The notes under the pieces were generated by a model that saw only the letters and a program-made list of their open reading frames with translations, ran no database searches and was not told the origin of the DNA. Positions 1 through 10,442 of a stretch of 64,000 bases of DNA are shown here, in pieces (within the stretch, counting starts at the first letter, position 1; each line of letters begins with the position of its first letter). This DNA comes from Pseudorasbora parva. Lineage: Eukaryota; Chordata; Actinopteri; Cypriniformes; Gobionidae. The stretch covers positions 521,501 through 585,500 of the forward strand of contig NC_090192.1 in NCBI RefSeq assembly GCF_024679245.1, in the 5' to 3' direction. Position numbers and translations under genes: made by a program.

Positions 1-219
1 ATGATCCATCACACACACTTGCATTTGATTAGTTGATACAGAATATGAAATAATTTTACTTCCAGTTTTTTTATTTAATTTAAGATTTTCAATTGTGGAC
101 CACATTGTGTATATAGTACAGTATTAGTATTAATAATGCAACTAGAACTACTTCTACCACCAAAAATAAGTTGAATTTAAATTTCCTGGCATCAACACAT
201 CTCAAAAAGGTTGTGCGTG

Positions 220-1448
220 GCCATGTTTCCCCCTGTGTGTCATCCCCTCTTCTTTTTATATCAGTCTGCAAACGTCTGGGGACTGAGGAGACGAGCTGCT
301 CAAGTTTAGGAATAGGAATGTTGGCCCATTCTTGTCTAATTCAGGCTTCTAGTTGCTCAACTGTCTTAGGTCTTCTTTATCGCATCTTCCTCTTTATGAT
401 GCGCCAAATGTTTTCTAATGGTGAAAGATCTGGACTGCAGGCTGGCCATTTCAGTGCCGGACCCTTCTTCTACGCAGCCATGATGTTGTAATTGATGCAG
501 TATGTGGTCTGGCATTGTCATGTTGGAGAATGCAAGGTCTTGTCACGTCACAGACAAGGGAAAATGGTGCGAGGACTCATGTGCAGGAGAATGATCATTT
601 ATTTACAAAAACAAAACATAAAACTCAAAACAACAACCCACGAGGGGGAAAAACACATAATAGAATAATAAAATATAAACTTAAACAAACCAACAGAATC
701 ACGGGGAGGACGGAAGACGCAGACATTACACACAGATCCAACCCAGACTGACAAACACAAGGAGCTTATAAAGGGAAGAAATCAAGAGGGAACAGGTGGG
801 AGAAATCAACACTAATCAGATAACAAGGGGGAGGGATCAGACAATTACATGAGCACATGCTCAGAATGACAAAAACCACATGTGCACACAAGACAGGACA
901 GGCATGTGACAGGTCTTCCCTGAAAGAGACGCCGTCTGGATGGAGCATATGTTGTTCTGATAGACCTTTCAGCATTGATGGCCTTTCCAGATGTGTAAGC
1001 TGCCCATGCCACACACACTCATGAACCCCAGACCATCAGAGATCAGCTTCTGGACTGAGCGCTGAGAACAGCTTGGGTTGTCCTTGTCCTCTTTAGTGTG
1101 GATGGCGTCTCAGTTTTCCCAAAATAACTTCACATTCTGATTCGTCTGACCCCAGAACAGTTTTCCACTTTGCCTCAGTCCATTTTAAATGAGCCTTGGC
1201 CCAGAGCAAACGCCTGCGCTTCTGGATCATGTTTAGATATGGCTTCTTCTTTTCTGACCTGTAGAGTTTTAGCCGGCGACGGCGAATGGCGCGGTGGATT
1301 GTGTTCCCCAATGTTTTCTGGAAGTATTCCTGAGCCCATGTTGTGATGTCCATTACAGTAGCATTCCTGTGTGTGATGCAGTGCCGTCTAAGGCCTGAAG
1401 ATCACGGGCATGAAAAAGCATTGGGGGAATTGGTGATCCTCTGCCCAT
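220..1448 (-). pseudogene. Broken Tc1/mariner transposase
   Basis: A likely start is at 1448 (minus, MGRGSPIPPML), but this frame soon leaves the family and stops at 1353. The usual N-terminal helix-turn-helix region appears deleted just after the start. The next frame (1353-1093) carries the first catalytic aspartate in SDES and the preceding WAKAHLKWT segment typical of Tc1 transposases. Sequence around 915-1080 is frame-broken. The coding sequence is then split by the LTR at 541-911 and resumes at 535. The tail contains SPDLSPLENIWRIIKRKMR followed by a stop. Multiple frameshifts, stops, a deletion and the insertion make it non-functional. The enzyme would have cut and pasted DNA at TA dinucleotides. 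Confidence 0.75.
541..911 (-). mobile_element. Solo LTR of a retrotransposon with 5-bp target duplication
   Basis: The segment begins TGTCACGTCA and ends GGCATGTGACA, so it has the TG...CA ends of an LTR. It is flanked on both sides by the same pentamer GGTCT (536-540 and 912-916), as expected from retroviral-type integrase. Removing it and one pentamer restores continuity of the surrounding transposase. On the minus strand a TATA-like stretch lies near 764-774 and an AATAAA polyadenylation signal near 597-603, the order expected of U3-R-U5, which sets the orientation. No internal gag or pol sequence is present, so this is a solo LTR left by LTR-LTR recombination. The superfamily (Gypsy or BEL-like) is not determined. 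Confidence 0.85.
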
Positions 1449-1770
1449 CTTGGCTTCTGAGAGACACTGCCACTCTGAAAAGCTCTTTTTATACCCAATC
1501 ATGTTGCCAATTGACCTTATATGAACAATTAACTCTTCCGGCCTCTTATTGCTCCCTGTCTCAACTTTTTTGGAATGTGTCGCTCTCATGAAATCCAAAT
1601 TGAACCGATATTTGCCTTGACATTTCAAAATGTCTCACTTTCAGCATTTGATATGTTATCTATATTCTATTGTGAATAAAATATAAGTTTATGAGATTTG
1701 AAAATTACTGCATTCCTTTTTTTATTCACAATTTGTACAGTGTTTCAACTTTTTAGCAATCGGGTTTGTA

Positions 1771-3289
1771 CTAATGATAGCAATAACCTTCCTGTAGCTC
1801 AAACAGTAGTGAACAGTGCTTGCAACACCACGGTCAGGGTTCTGATTCCAGGGAATGCATGAACTGATCAAACGTTCATCTTGAATGCAGTGTTAGCTGT
1901 AAGTAGTTTAGGATAAAAGCACCTGCAAAATGCATGAATATAATATAATGACATATAAAATAAAAGAATATTATACATTTATATGCTGTGGGGTATTTAT
2001 ATAACCTGCTATATAGTCGGCAACACACGGCTGGTCATGTGTTGTGTACCTAAGCAAGATTTACCCATAATGCACAATATGAATGACTGTATACTGGTCT
2101 GAACCAGCCCTGGATTTCAATTGAACTTTGAGATGTTCACCATTGGACTATTGAGGTTATTAATAGCAGAATGTGCTAAACATCAGAGCAAACTTTTTTG
2201 TGACTTTACCTTTTTATGACCAATGTGGTTTAGTCTAGAAGGCCCTTAAAAGCAGCGGATGACGGCTGATGCATACAGTGGTCTGGAGTGACTTATGAGA
2301 GATTAGCTATGTAAACCCATGCAGCGAGTTAAGAGGTTAACCATCTCAACAAACAGAGATGAGTTTGTGCTGCGCACAACACACAACTCACATGCTTGCC
2401 GTCTCATTTACAAGCGGCGCGGTGGCTTTTGATGAATCGGAGCATGTTTTCAGACCTCCACTTCGGAGTCCTCATCATATCGCGGGAGCCAAGCCCTTAA
2501 CATTTCAAACAGACCGTTCCATGTTACAAGCGACTCTTGGCAAAAACCAAACACATTTTATAGTTGTAATGAGTGAAACAGTTTACATTTCTACGTTTAA
2601 GAATGTAGACTTTTCTTTAACCTGACCTTTTGTGTTATTTTAAATGATCCTTTGCTTTGACTCACCAGTACCAGCCACTTCACGTTCATGTGCTCACTGT
2701 AACTCCAGCATGGGACTTATACAATCTTACAAGCATTTTTCTTTAAGTGCACATATCAGCCACTTTTGTTCTTCTTGTTTATTATGAATATATAATGTTC
2801 ACACTGAGGCTAGGCACTTCACTGACACATAAGAAAGACATTCACAGTTCCACTCAAAGTTCAACAAAACAAAAATGACTCAAAATTCTGAGCACAGATG
2901 CCAAGACAGATTCAGATCTTAAAGGAAACCCCTGGTGTTAAGACTTGCATGGCTTATTTTAACTTAAATGATGTCTCTTAATGAAATATGTTAGCCTGAA
3001 TTTGCCATACTCTGATACTGCTCCGTTGGGATGATGAAATAATTTGAAATTGCCTCTGCATTCAATTGGATAGACCTACAACTAATCAGAGCAATTGAGA
3101 AAGTGACCAGCGACGCATGGTTGTCAACAGAACTGCACACACACTGGAAGAAGAAGAAGAAGAAGATGAGTGTAAACAACCTTTGCTGGTGTTGTGAATT
3201 TAAGGATACACAGAGTACTTACACGATCATAATCATTTTGAGAGAAATAGTAAAGGTGCATGCATATTATTTATACATAATAAATTATT
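1771..3289. other. No recognised feature
   Basis: AT-rich sequence without a convincing coding frame. The only low-complexity element is a short AAG run at about 3148-3168. Confidence 0.6.
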
Positions 3290-3440
3290 TATTACTTGTA
3301 CAAATTGTTATATGTTATATGTTTTTATGTCTAAAACCTTGTTAAATGTGCTGCTGCCTCTCTTGGCCAGGACGCTCTTGGAAAAGAGATTTTTAATCTC
3401 AATGAGTTTTTCTGGTTAAATAAAGGTATAATAATAATAA
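3290..3440 (+). mobile_element. 3' tail of a 5'-truncated LINE-like element
   Basis: The segment has the 'ctcttggccaggacgctctt' block, followed by a 'ctggttaaataaaggta' stretch and an ATA/ATAA simple tail. This is a terminal sequence I recognise as common to fish LINE 3' ends. No reverse transcriptase sequence precedes it, so only the untranslated tail is present. The next transposon starts directly in its TA-rich tail. Confidence 0.5.
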
Positions 3441-4308
3441 TATACACTCACCTAAAGGATTATTAGGAACACCTGTTCAATTTCTCATTAATGCATTGAT
3501 CTAATCAGCCAATCACACGGCAGTTCTTCAGTGCATTTAGGGGTGTGGTCCTGGTCAAGGCAATCTCCTGAACTCCAAACTGAATGTCAGAATGGGAAAG
3601 AAAGGTGATTTAAGCCGTTTTGAGCGTGGCATGGTTGTTGGTGCCAGACGGGCCGGTCTGAGTATTTCACAATCTGCTCAGTTACTGGGATTTACACACA
3701 CAACCATTTCTAGGGTTTACAGAGAATGGTGTGAAAAGGGAAGAGCATCCAGTCTGCAGCAGTCCTGTGGGAGAAAATGCCTTGATGATGCTCGAGGTCA
3801 GAGGAGAATGGGCCGACTGATTCAAGCTGATAGAAGAGCAACTTTGACTGAAATAACCACTCGTTACAACCGAGGTATGCAGCAAAGCATTTGTGAAGCC
3901 ACAACACACACAACCTTGAGGCGGATGGGCTACACCAGCAGAAGACCCCACCGGGGACCACTCATCTCCACTACAAATAGGAAAAAGAGGCGACAATCTG
4001 CACAAGCTCACCAAAAATGGACAGTTGAAGACTGGAGAAATGTTGCCTGGTCTGATGAGTCTCGATTTCTGTTGAGACATTCAGATGGTAGAGTCAGAAT
4101 TTGGCGTAAACAGAATGAGAACATGGATCCATCATGCCTTGTTCCCACTGTGCAGGCTGGTGGTGGTGGTGTAATGGTGTGGGGGATGTTTTCTTGGCAC
4201 ACTTTAGGCCCCTTAGTGCCAATTGGGCATCGTTTAAATACCACGGCCTACCTGAGCATTGTTTCTGACCATGTCCATCCCTTTAGGACCACCATGTGCC
4301 CATCCTCT
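3441..4308 (+). mobile_element. Tc1-like transposon, 3' half missing
   Basis: The left terminus TACACTCACCTAAAGGATTA is at 3443, preceded by TA. A leader of about 145 bp follows, then the transposase frame from 3592. Homology to the family stops near 4308 in the middle of the catalytic domain, where a different dispersed repeat begins. No right inverted terminal repeat is present. I recognise this as a fish Tc1 family that is abundant in many species. Confidence 0.85.
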
Positions 4309-4344
4309 GGCCTTTGGCTTGGCTTGCTCAGTTGGGGACACTAA
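3592..4344 (+). pseudogene. Truncated Tc1-like transposase, 250 codons open
   Basis: The frame starts with ATG at 3592 and stays open for 250 codons; full-length relatives are about 340. Residues 1-60 form the paired-like helix-turn-helix ([11 protein letters not shown]...TISRVYREW) that binds the terminal repeats. A second DNA-binding segment follows to about 120. The first catalytic aspartate is D155 in WSDESRF, and the glycine-rich GGGGVMVWG motif is at about 190-198. The second aspartate and the glutamate of the DDE triad are missing because family homology ends at about residue 239. The last 11 residues come from the adjoining repeat. It could bind DNA if expressed but cannot catalyse transposition. 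Confidence 0.8.
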
Positions 4345-4607
4345 AATTATGATCCAAGTTATTCAATTAAATATACAAATAAAATGTATTTATTAATCGT
4401 ATTTAATTCTATAAACTATAATACTGATCAGCCAGCATTGTCTCTCTCTGATAAATTAAAATAAGCTGATAACATCACTGTTTACTCCAGAACGACTGTA
4501 CAGCCAAATCTAATTCTGCTGCAGTATTGTCCTGTTTAACACTGAAGCTGCTCTGACACAATCGGCGTTGGAGAAGAGCGATAGAAATAACGTTGATTGA
4601 TTGATTT
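4309..4607 (+). repeat. Dispersed repeat, copy 1 (partner at 57640-57865)
   Basis: From about 4367 to 4607 this matches 57640-57865 nearly base for base in the same orientation. It ends in 'gcgatagaaataa' followed by a TTGA simple run. That ending resembles the tails of fish LINE/SINE elements. The first part (4309-4366) has no partner in the window. It directly truncates the Tc1 element to its left. Confidence 0.7.
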
Positions 4608-5922
4608 CGAGTGAAATCCATGCTGTGAAACACAGAGACAAGAAATGCTAGATGCCATCCTGACAGACGTGGGTCTTTAGGAAGTTTTGTTCGTACACAG
4701 GCATTCTCCCTTTTTTTTCTCCTCTTCTTGTCGCTAGGAAAGCAGTGAAGACTTACGTTGCTTCTCCTGTCCTCTCACAGCCAAAAGACGCACAATGTGG
4801 TGTCATTTACTTTTCTCGAGTTGTGTTGCGGTAAAAATAGCAACAGTAGCGGCAGCCGCGTGCCGAACGCAGCCATTTGACGTCATCGTCACCTTTGTCC
4901 AAAAAATATATAAAACGATGTGGATTTTTTAAATAACGTAAATCTTTTACGGGTTTTCAACTAAATATTTCAGTAAGAGACATAATTTAAGTTATATTAA
5001 GTCAAGTGGGTTCCCTTAAAAGTTTTGCGTTCTTCCTAACAATCTGCATATTAAAATAATTTAAAGTCATCATAAATGAAGCTGACCATCCCTTATTGTG
5101 CCATCGCTTGTCAAACAAGAACAAATGTGGGCGGGGCTTGATTGTGTCTGTGGGGAGCTGATTGGATGGCTGTGGTTTGCTATTGGTGGATCTCATGTGA
5201 GTGACAGGTGGCCCCGCCCTCATCATCAGAGAATCATCAGAAGTTGTGATTCAAGATTTATAATAAACTGCAATTTTAATATCATCCAATGCATGAGAAA
5301 CGAAAGTGCTGAAATGTTGTTGAACCCTCCTTTTCTGTCTGAACACTCAAATCATCTCCAGATCTTCTCAGAGCACTAAACGGATTGTGCTCCAGAAAAA
5401 CATCGAGCCTGCCGTGTTTGACCTTGTGTAAATGTCTTCCGTTGCTCTCTTTAACTCTGGGTGGTACGAGTTGTTCTCCTCACTGTGAATGCGTGTCTTC
5501 TGATGCTGACCTTGAGCGACGCTGCGTCTTACACTGCTCAAGAAAACAACCGCTGATTTAGTTGTGTGTGCAGATTCTAAACTTTATGAGAACAATAACT
5601 CTTACATGTTCTCATAAAAGCGACGGCAGAGTTCTGTGTCTTCGTTGTCTGAAACACAACATGACCACTGAATAAATATCCAGAACACACAGAAACCGTG
5701 GAGGAAAACACAGCCTCTGTGTTCTGGATTATATAAGGTGCCATTACGTCACATTAGAGAATTAACTAACCATGATTAGTTCTCAGAGCAGTAACTAATG
5801 TTAACAGAAACAGCTTATAGTTCAAATTAAAGGCAGGTTTTGGATTAATGATGACTCTAATTGTTTAATTGATGTCTAATTGTTCTTTTGATCAAATTAT
5901 ATTTCCCATAAATTAAAGAAAA
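4608..5922. other. No recognised feature
   Basis: There is no credible coding frame. A GC-richer patch lies at about 5120-5220. Otherwise the interval is ordinary AT-rich intergenic DNA. Confidence 0.55.
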
Positions 5923-6450
5923 TACACCGATCAGACATAATATTATGACCGGTGAAGTGGATAGCACTGATGATCTCTTCCTCACGGCTCCTGTTAGTGG
6001 GTGGGATATATTAGGCAGCAAGTGAACATTTCGTACTCAGAGCTGATGTGTGTGAAGCAGGAGAAATGGGCAAGCGTAAGGATTTGAGCGAGTTTGGCCA
6101 GATTGTGACGGCTAAACGACTGGGTCAGAGCATCTCCAAAACTGCAGCTCTTGTGGGCTGTTCCCGGTCTGCAGTGGTCAGTATCTATCAAAAGTGCTCC
6201 AAGGAAGGACCAGTGGAGAACCGGCCACAGGGTCATGGGCGGCCAAGGCTCATTGATGACCGTGGGGAGCGAAGGCTGGCCCGTGGGGTCCGATCAAACA
6301 GACGAGCTACTGGAGCTCAAACTGCTCCAGAAGTTAATGCTGGTTCTGATAGAAAGCTGTCAGAATACACAGAGCAGCTCAGTTTGAGGCGTATGGACCA
6401 GTCAGGGTGACCTCTGACCCCTGACCCCGCCGAAAGCACCAACAGTGGCC

Positions 6451-6484
<34 letters not shown>

Positions 6485-6946
6485 CTTACCTGAGGAACAC
6501 ATGGCCCCAGGATGCACTATGGGAAGAAGGCGAGCCGGCGGAGGCAGTGTGATGCTTTGGCCAATGTTCTGCTGGGAAACCTTGGGTCCTCCATCCATGT
6601 GGATGTTACTTTGACACGCTCCACCTACCTAAGCATTGCTGAGACCATGTTCAGCCTTTGATGGAAACGGTATTCTGGTGGCTGTGGCTCTTCCAGCAGG
6701 ATAATGCTCCTGACACAAAGCACAAATGCTTCAGGAATGGCTTGAGGAGCACAACAACCAGTTTGAGGCGTCGACTCGGCCTCCAGATTCCCCAGATCTC
6801 AATCCAATCGAGCATCTGTGGGATGAGCTGAACAAACAAGTCTGCACTTACAGGACTTAAAGGATCTGATGCTATCATCTTGGTGCCAGATACCACAGCA
6901 CACCTTCAGGGGTCGAGTGGAGTCCATCAGAAACGGGTCAGCAAAA
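5923..6946 (+). mobile_element. Decayed Tc1-like transposon with a GT expansion
   Basis: The left end TACACCGATCAGACATAATA (5923) is the terminus of a common fish Tc1 family. A short fragment of the same family's end recurs at 17742-17768. The transposase frame begins at 6066 and remnants run to about 6860. The sequence ends near 6946 without the right inverted repeat. A GT tract of about 16 units (6452-6483) interrupts the middle. Internal deletions shorten the region between the DNA-binding and catalytic parts. Confidence 0.8.
6066..6860 (+). pseudogene. Degenerate Tc1-like transposase
   Basis: The first frame (6066-6410) begins [14 protein letters not shown] and contains the helix-turn-helix [20 protein letters not shown], followed by [17 protein letters not shown], the expected DNA-binding half. 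The region with the first catalytic aspartate is lost or scrambled around the GT tract. Further on, GGGSVMLWPMF (about 6540), a FQQDNAP block carrying the second aspartate (about 6690) and SPDLNPIEHLWDEL carrying the catalytic glutamate (about 6790-6830) survive in different frames. It is clearly inactive. Confidence 0.75.
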
Positions 6947-7904
6947 GGACGAGTCGACAAGATGTTGTTTGATGAGATAATTTTAAAAACAGAACCAAGT
7001 CCACAGATTGTAAAATAGTTTAGCAAATATATTTAATAGGTCCCACAAAAACAAACAATGGGAGCCCCTTTGGTCTTCATGGTCCGATCCGTTTAATCTT
7101 GATCCTCATTGCCTGTATGTGCCCGATCTACAGCACTAACACGGCCGCGCTCCACTGCTTACTCTCAGAGACAGGCTGTATAATATGAGTATAGCATATC
7201 TTGGGCCGTTTGCTGTAAATAATGCTGTGTTTTGATTTCTGGCGTAAGGAATCGCAGCGATAGTGCGTTGTCCTGTGTTAACCTCCATCTTCATCACAGA
7301 CCCACCAATCATCCTGGAGAACTACAGGTTTCCCTCCATGAGGAACGCCGTGTGTGTTTAACTTGTGGAATAGAAAGCAGCCGTGTAATCTAAATACATA
7401 CGGTAATATAAATAAAACCAACCATATAATCTGTGAGTGTGTGTGTGTGTGTTTGTGTGTGTGTACTCCGGCTCTGGCCCTCAAGGTTGGCACGATCGGT
7501 GTTTAAAAAGCTCCCGGAAAGTTTACAGTGGCTGTTCTTCTGCTGGGTTTGTGTGACAGGCTTTAACGCAGCGAACCCATCAGGGACCTCCCTGGAATCT
7601 TGCGCATGAATTTCCATTCATGCCTTTCCACACTTTATGAAGTGTCCTGTTCATATCGAGCGTCTCCTTGCTCTTGGTATTGGCAAACAAGAGTTCATCA
7701 CTTTCTTAATGCACTTAAAAAGCATCCACATGAAAGCATGCATTATTGATCAGGTTTGAAGTGAAGAGCAAAATACGTGAGGCCTACTGAGTAGACATGG
7801 AGCTCTGTGAGTTTGGTCTGGAAAACCCGCAGTGGATCCGGAGCGGATGCTTTTCATGAACAATTATAAAGAAATGCTCCTAATATTGGTAAATAGTAAA
7901 ATAC
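6947..7904. other. No recognised feature apart from a short GT tract
   Basis: Contains an interrupted GT microsatellite at about 7435-7464. No family-like coding frame was seen on either strand. Confidence 0.55.
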
Positions 7905-8085
7905 CAGACCCTATGGCCATCCAAATCTAACTATGGCCATGTTAGGCGCCATCCAGCTCGTCGGGAGCAGCTGGGGTTAGGTGTCTCACTCATAGACACC
8001 TCGACAATTGGTGGAACCGGGGATCGAACCACCATCCTATCGGTTTGTAGACAACCTACATTAACCACTGAGCCACTGCCGTCCC
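7905..8085 (-). mobile_element. tRNA-derived SINE
   Basis: On the minus strand the element starts GGGACGGCAG. It has an RNA polymerase III A box TGGCTCAGTGG (8065-8075) and, at the correct distance, a B box GGTTCGATCCC (8020-8030). The following body contains a 'gagacacctaacccca' block seen in many fish SINEs. Pieces of the same family flank the TTAA element at 15800-16976. It does not fold as a tRNA (no acceptor-stem pairing). It may belong to a cyprinid SINE family such as HAmo, but I cannot confirm that. Confidence 0.75.
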
Positions 8086-8205
8086 AAAGGATAATATTGC
8101 AATCTACTGTAATCCTTGTGAGAAGTTATAATCGCAGTCTAACATGTTATTTATGTCTGCTTAACTGAACACATGACATCAACTAACCAGAGAGAATGTG
8201 ATATA

Positions 8206-8991
8206 CACTATATTGCCAAAAGTATTGGGACAGCTCCAACTCATTGAATTCAGGTGTTCAATCACTTCATGGCCGAGCAGCTCATTCAAGCCTTACATCA
8301 CCGAGACCAATGCAGTCGAGTAAAGCAGCCGTCACTGGACTCTAGAGCAGTGAGACGTGTTCTCTGAGCGACCAATCACGCTTCAGTCTGACAATCCCAT
8401 GGACAAGTCTGGGTTTGGCCGTCGCCAGGAGAACGGGACCCGCCTGACTGCATTGTGCCGAGTATAAAGTTTGGTGGAGGGGGGATTATGGGGTGGGGTT
8501 GTTTTTCAGGGCTCGGCCCCTTAGTTCCAGTGAAAGGAACTCTTAATGCTTCACCAAGACATTTTGGACAATTACATGCTCCTGACATTGTGGGATCAGT
8601 TTGTGGACGGCCCCTTCCTGTCCCAGCATGACTGCGCTCCAGTGCACAAAGCGTCGCTCCATAAAGACATGGATGAGGAGTTTGGTGTGGAGGAACTGGA
8701 CTGGCCTGCACAGAGTCCTGAGCTCAACCCGATAGAACAGCTTTGGGATGAATTAGAGCGGAGACTGAGAGCCAGGCCTTCTCGTCCAACATCAGTGCCT
8801 GACCTCACAAATGAGCTTCTAGAAGAATGGGCAAAAATCCCCATAAACACACTCCTAAACCTTGAGGAAAGCCTTCCCAGAAGAGCTGGAGCTGTTAGAG
8901 AGGGTGGGCCGACTCCAGATTAAACCCCACGGGTTAACAATGGGGAGATCATGTGTGTGTAGAGGCGGCGCTACACTTTTGGGGATATAGT
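8206..8991 (+). mobile_element. Internally deleted Tc1-like transposon, copy A
   Basis: The left terminus CACTATATTGCCAAAAGTAT is preceded by TA at 8204-8205. A degraded right terminus ends near 8991 in 'ggggatatag'. At under 800 bp it is about half the size of an autonomous element: the DNA-binding part of the transposase is missing and only the C-terminal catalytic part is readable. A near-identical 3' half is at 23069-23545. Confidence 0.8.
8546..8923 (+). pseudogene. C-terminal half of a Tc1-like transposase, copy A
   Basis: The open frame of 125 codons carries the second catalytic aspartate in [10 protein letters not shown] and the glutamate in SPELNPIEQLWDELERRLRA. Thirty-four residues separate them, the classic DD34E spacing of Tc1 transposases. 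The upstream segment around 8480-8530 still encodes the glycine-rich VWGxF-type region in another frame. No helix-turn-helix and no first aspartate are present, so the product would be inactive. It is unusually intact for a fragment, and the copy at 23093-23470 has the same length. Confidence 0.75.
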
Positions 8992-8993
8992 TA

Positions 8994-10442
8994 ATTACAG
9001 CGGTTTACACTGACATACTCGTCTCTGATCACAGAAAACCTGCTGAAGTGGAACACCAAAACTGCTTGTGATGTGAAAAGTGCTGAACAAATAAACTTTA
9101 ACTGAAGTTTAGCAGTCATTATGAAAACACAGGAGCTGGACTGACCAATCAGAGTCAAGCATGGCAGTGTCCCGCATTAGTCACGATCCCCTGGAACTAT
9201 ATTCTGTATCTGTAGACAAAAAAAGATTTGCATGAGAAAAATGCCTGAAATTTCATAATGCTTATGTTTGTACTGACTGTGTGTATTTATTTTCTGAGTC
9301 ATGCACTTATCTTGACAAATACAAACCAGCGCATACAAATAAAGCCGTGTGACATTTACAGAAGTCATCTAAAGAACGAGCTAAAGGTCTCAGAAACAGA
9401 GATCATGTCTAATGCTGTTTGTTTGGTTCAACACCGCTGGTTAACTGAGAAGAACTCACATCAGCCAATCCTAATAATCACACAAAGGTCATTTTTTCAA
9501 ATCAAAATATGATCGGAAAAATATTAATCATGCATAAACATTTGAACTGACTGACAGCCCTTGTTTAAACACACATCAAATCAACCAGCAAGGACAAACA
9601 GCAGGTTTTATTTTTAGCATGTTGTTAGCGTTCTTGAGACCCGTGTTGTTTTTGTGACAGATTAGTAAGTATTTTACAGCCAATCCCTGTGATATTAGCA
9701 GACTCTTCCGTCAGGGTCTGGGAGCTGTTTAAACAGTGAAGTAATGCGATCTCCATTCAAATACACTCGAGTTAACAGAGCGAGAGGAAGCGGTGAGTAT
9801 GAGCGGCATCGAGCACATTCTCGGCCTGCCATCGCCTCAAACGCTCCAATCATCAACTCTGACGCAAAACCCCCACCGTGACCAATAGGTGATGGTCGAG
9901 AGATGACATCTAATAGATGCTTTTAAAAGTCAACACACATTAAAATACAAGTGTTTAATGCCCGTTCCTGGTCTTACTGTGAACGATGGATCACGTATGC
10001 TTCGTTCCGACTGCCCACTTTAAACCTTCTACTAATTATGAGTACCTTTACAGCATGTCAACGAGCGGCCATTAGAGCATGTGTTAGTAGAATACTTGTA
10101 GTTAGTTGTGGACCATCAAAATAAAACAAAGACACAATATTTTAGTTGCACTTGAATGTAATCCTTCCCTAAGGATGCATTTACAAATTCTTCTTACTTT
10201 TCATTCTGGTATTTAACACTCAATTTTCATGATCCAACTCATTCCTGGCGAATAGAATCATGTTTTTTTGTTTTGTTAATTCAATATCTTGTTATTTTAG
10301 AATATCCAATATCAGAAATGTGTCCAATTGTAGAAGTAAAATGGGTTGCAAATTTCACACTAACCCTAATTGTTCCAAGATCTCGCCGGCCCCAGATTAT
10401 TGTTCAACATTCACTGCACGCTAAAACATCACAGTCTTACTA
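8994..10442. other. No recognised feature
   Basis: I see neither repeats with partners in this window nor a credible gene. Ordinary AT-rich sequence up to the TA that precedes the next transposon. Confidence 0.5.

Larger units (their letters stand above)
160..1770 (-). mobile_element. Tc1/mariner-type transposon remnant, interrupted by a solo LTR
   Basis: On the minus strand this reads as an inverted-repeat end (1743-1768), a spacer, then transposase fragments down to about 220. The right end has a Tc1-style terminus that finishes in TA at 1769-1770. A catalytic-domain stretch (WAKAHLKW, then SDES) is at 1093-1353 and a C-terminal stretch (SPDLSPLENIW) at about 360-420. The same family occurs in plus orientation at 17378-17735. 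The left terminus cannot be recognised past about 160, so the element is truncated or very diverged there. A 371-bp LTR sits in the coding region. Family: Tc1/mariner, from motifs and recognition; exact subfamily not assigned. Confidence 0.8.

Noticed and set aside
8015..8085. tRNA gene on the minus strand
   Set aside because: A and B boxes are present, but there is no acceptor-stem pairing, and the sequence continues into a SINE body with a second copy in the window.
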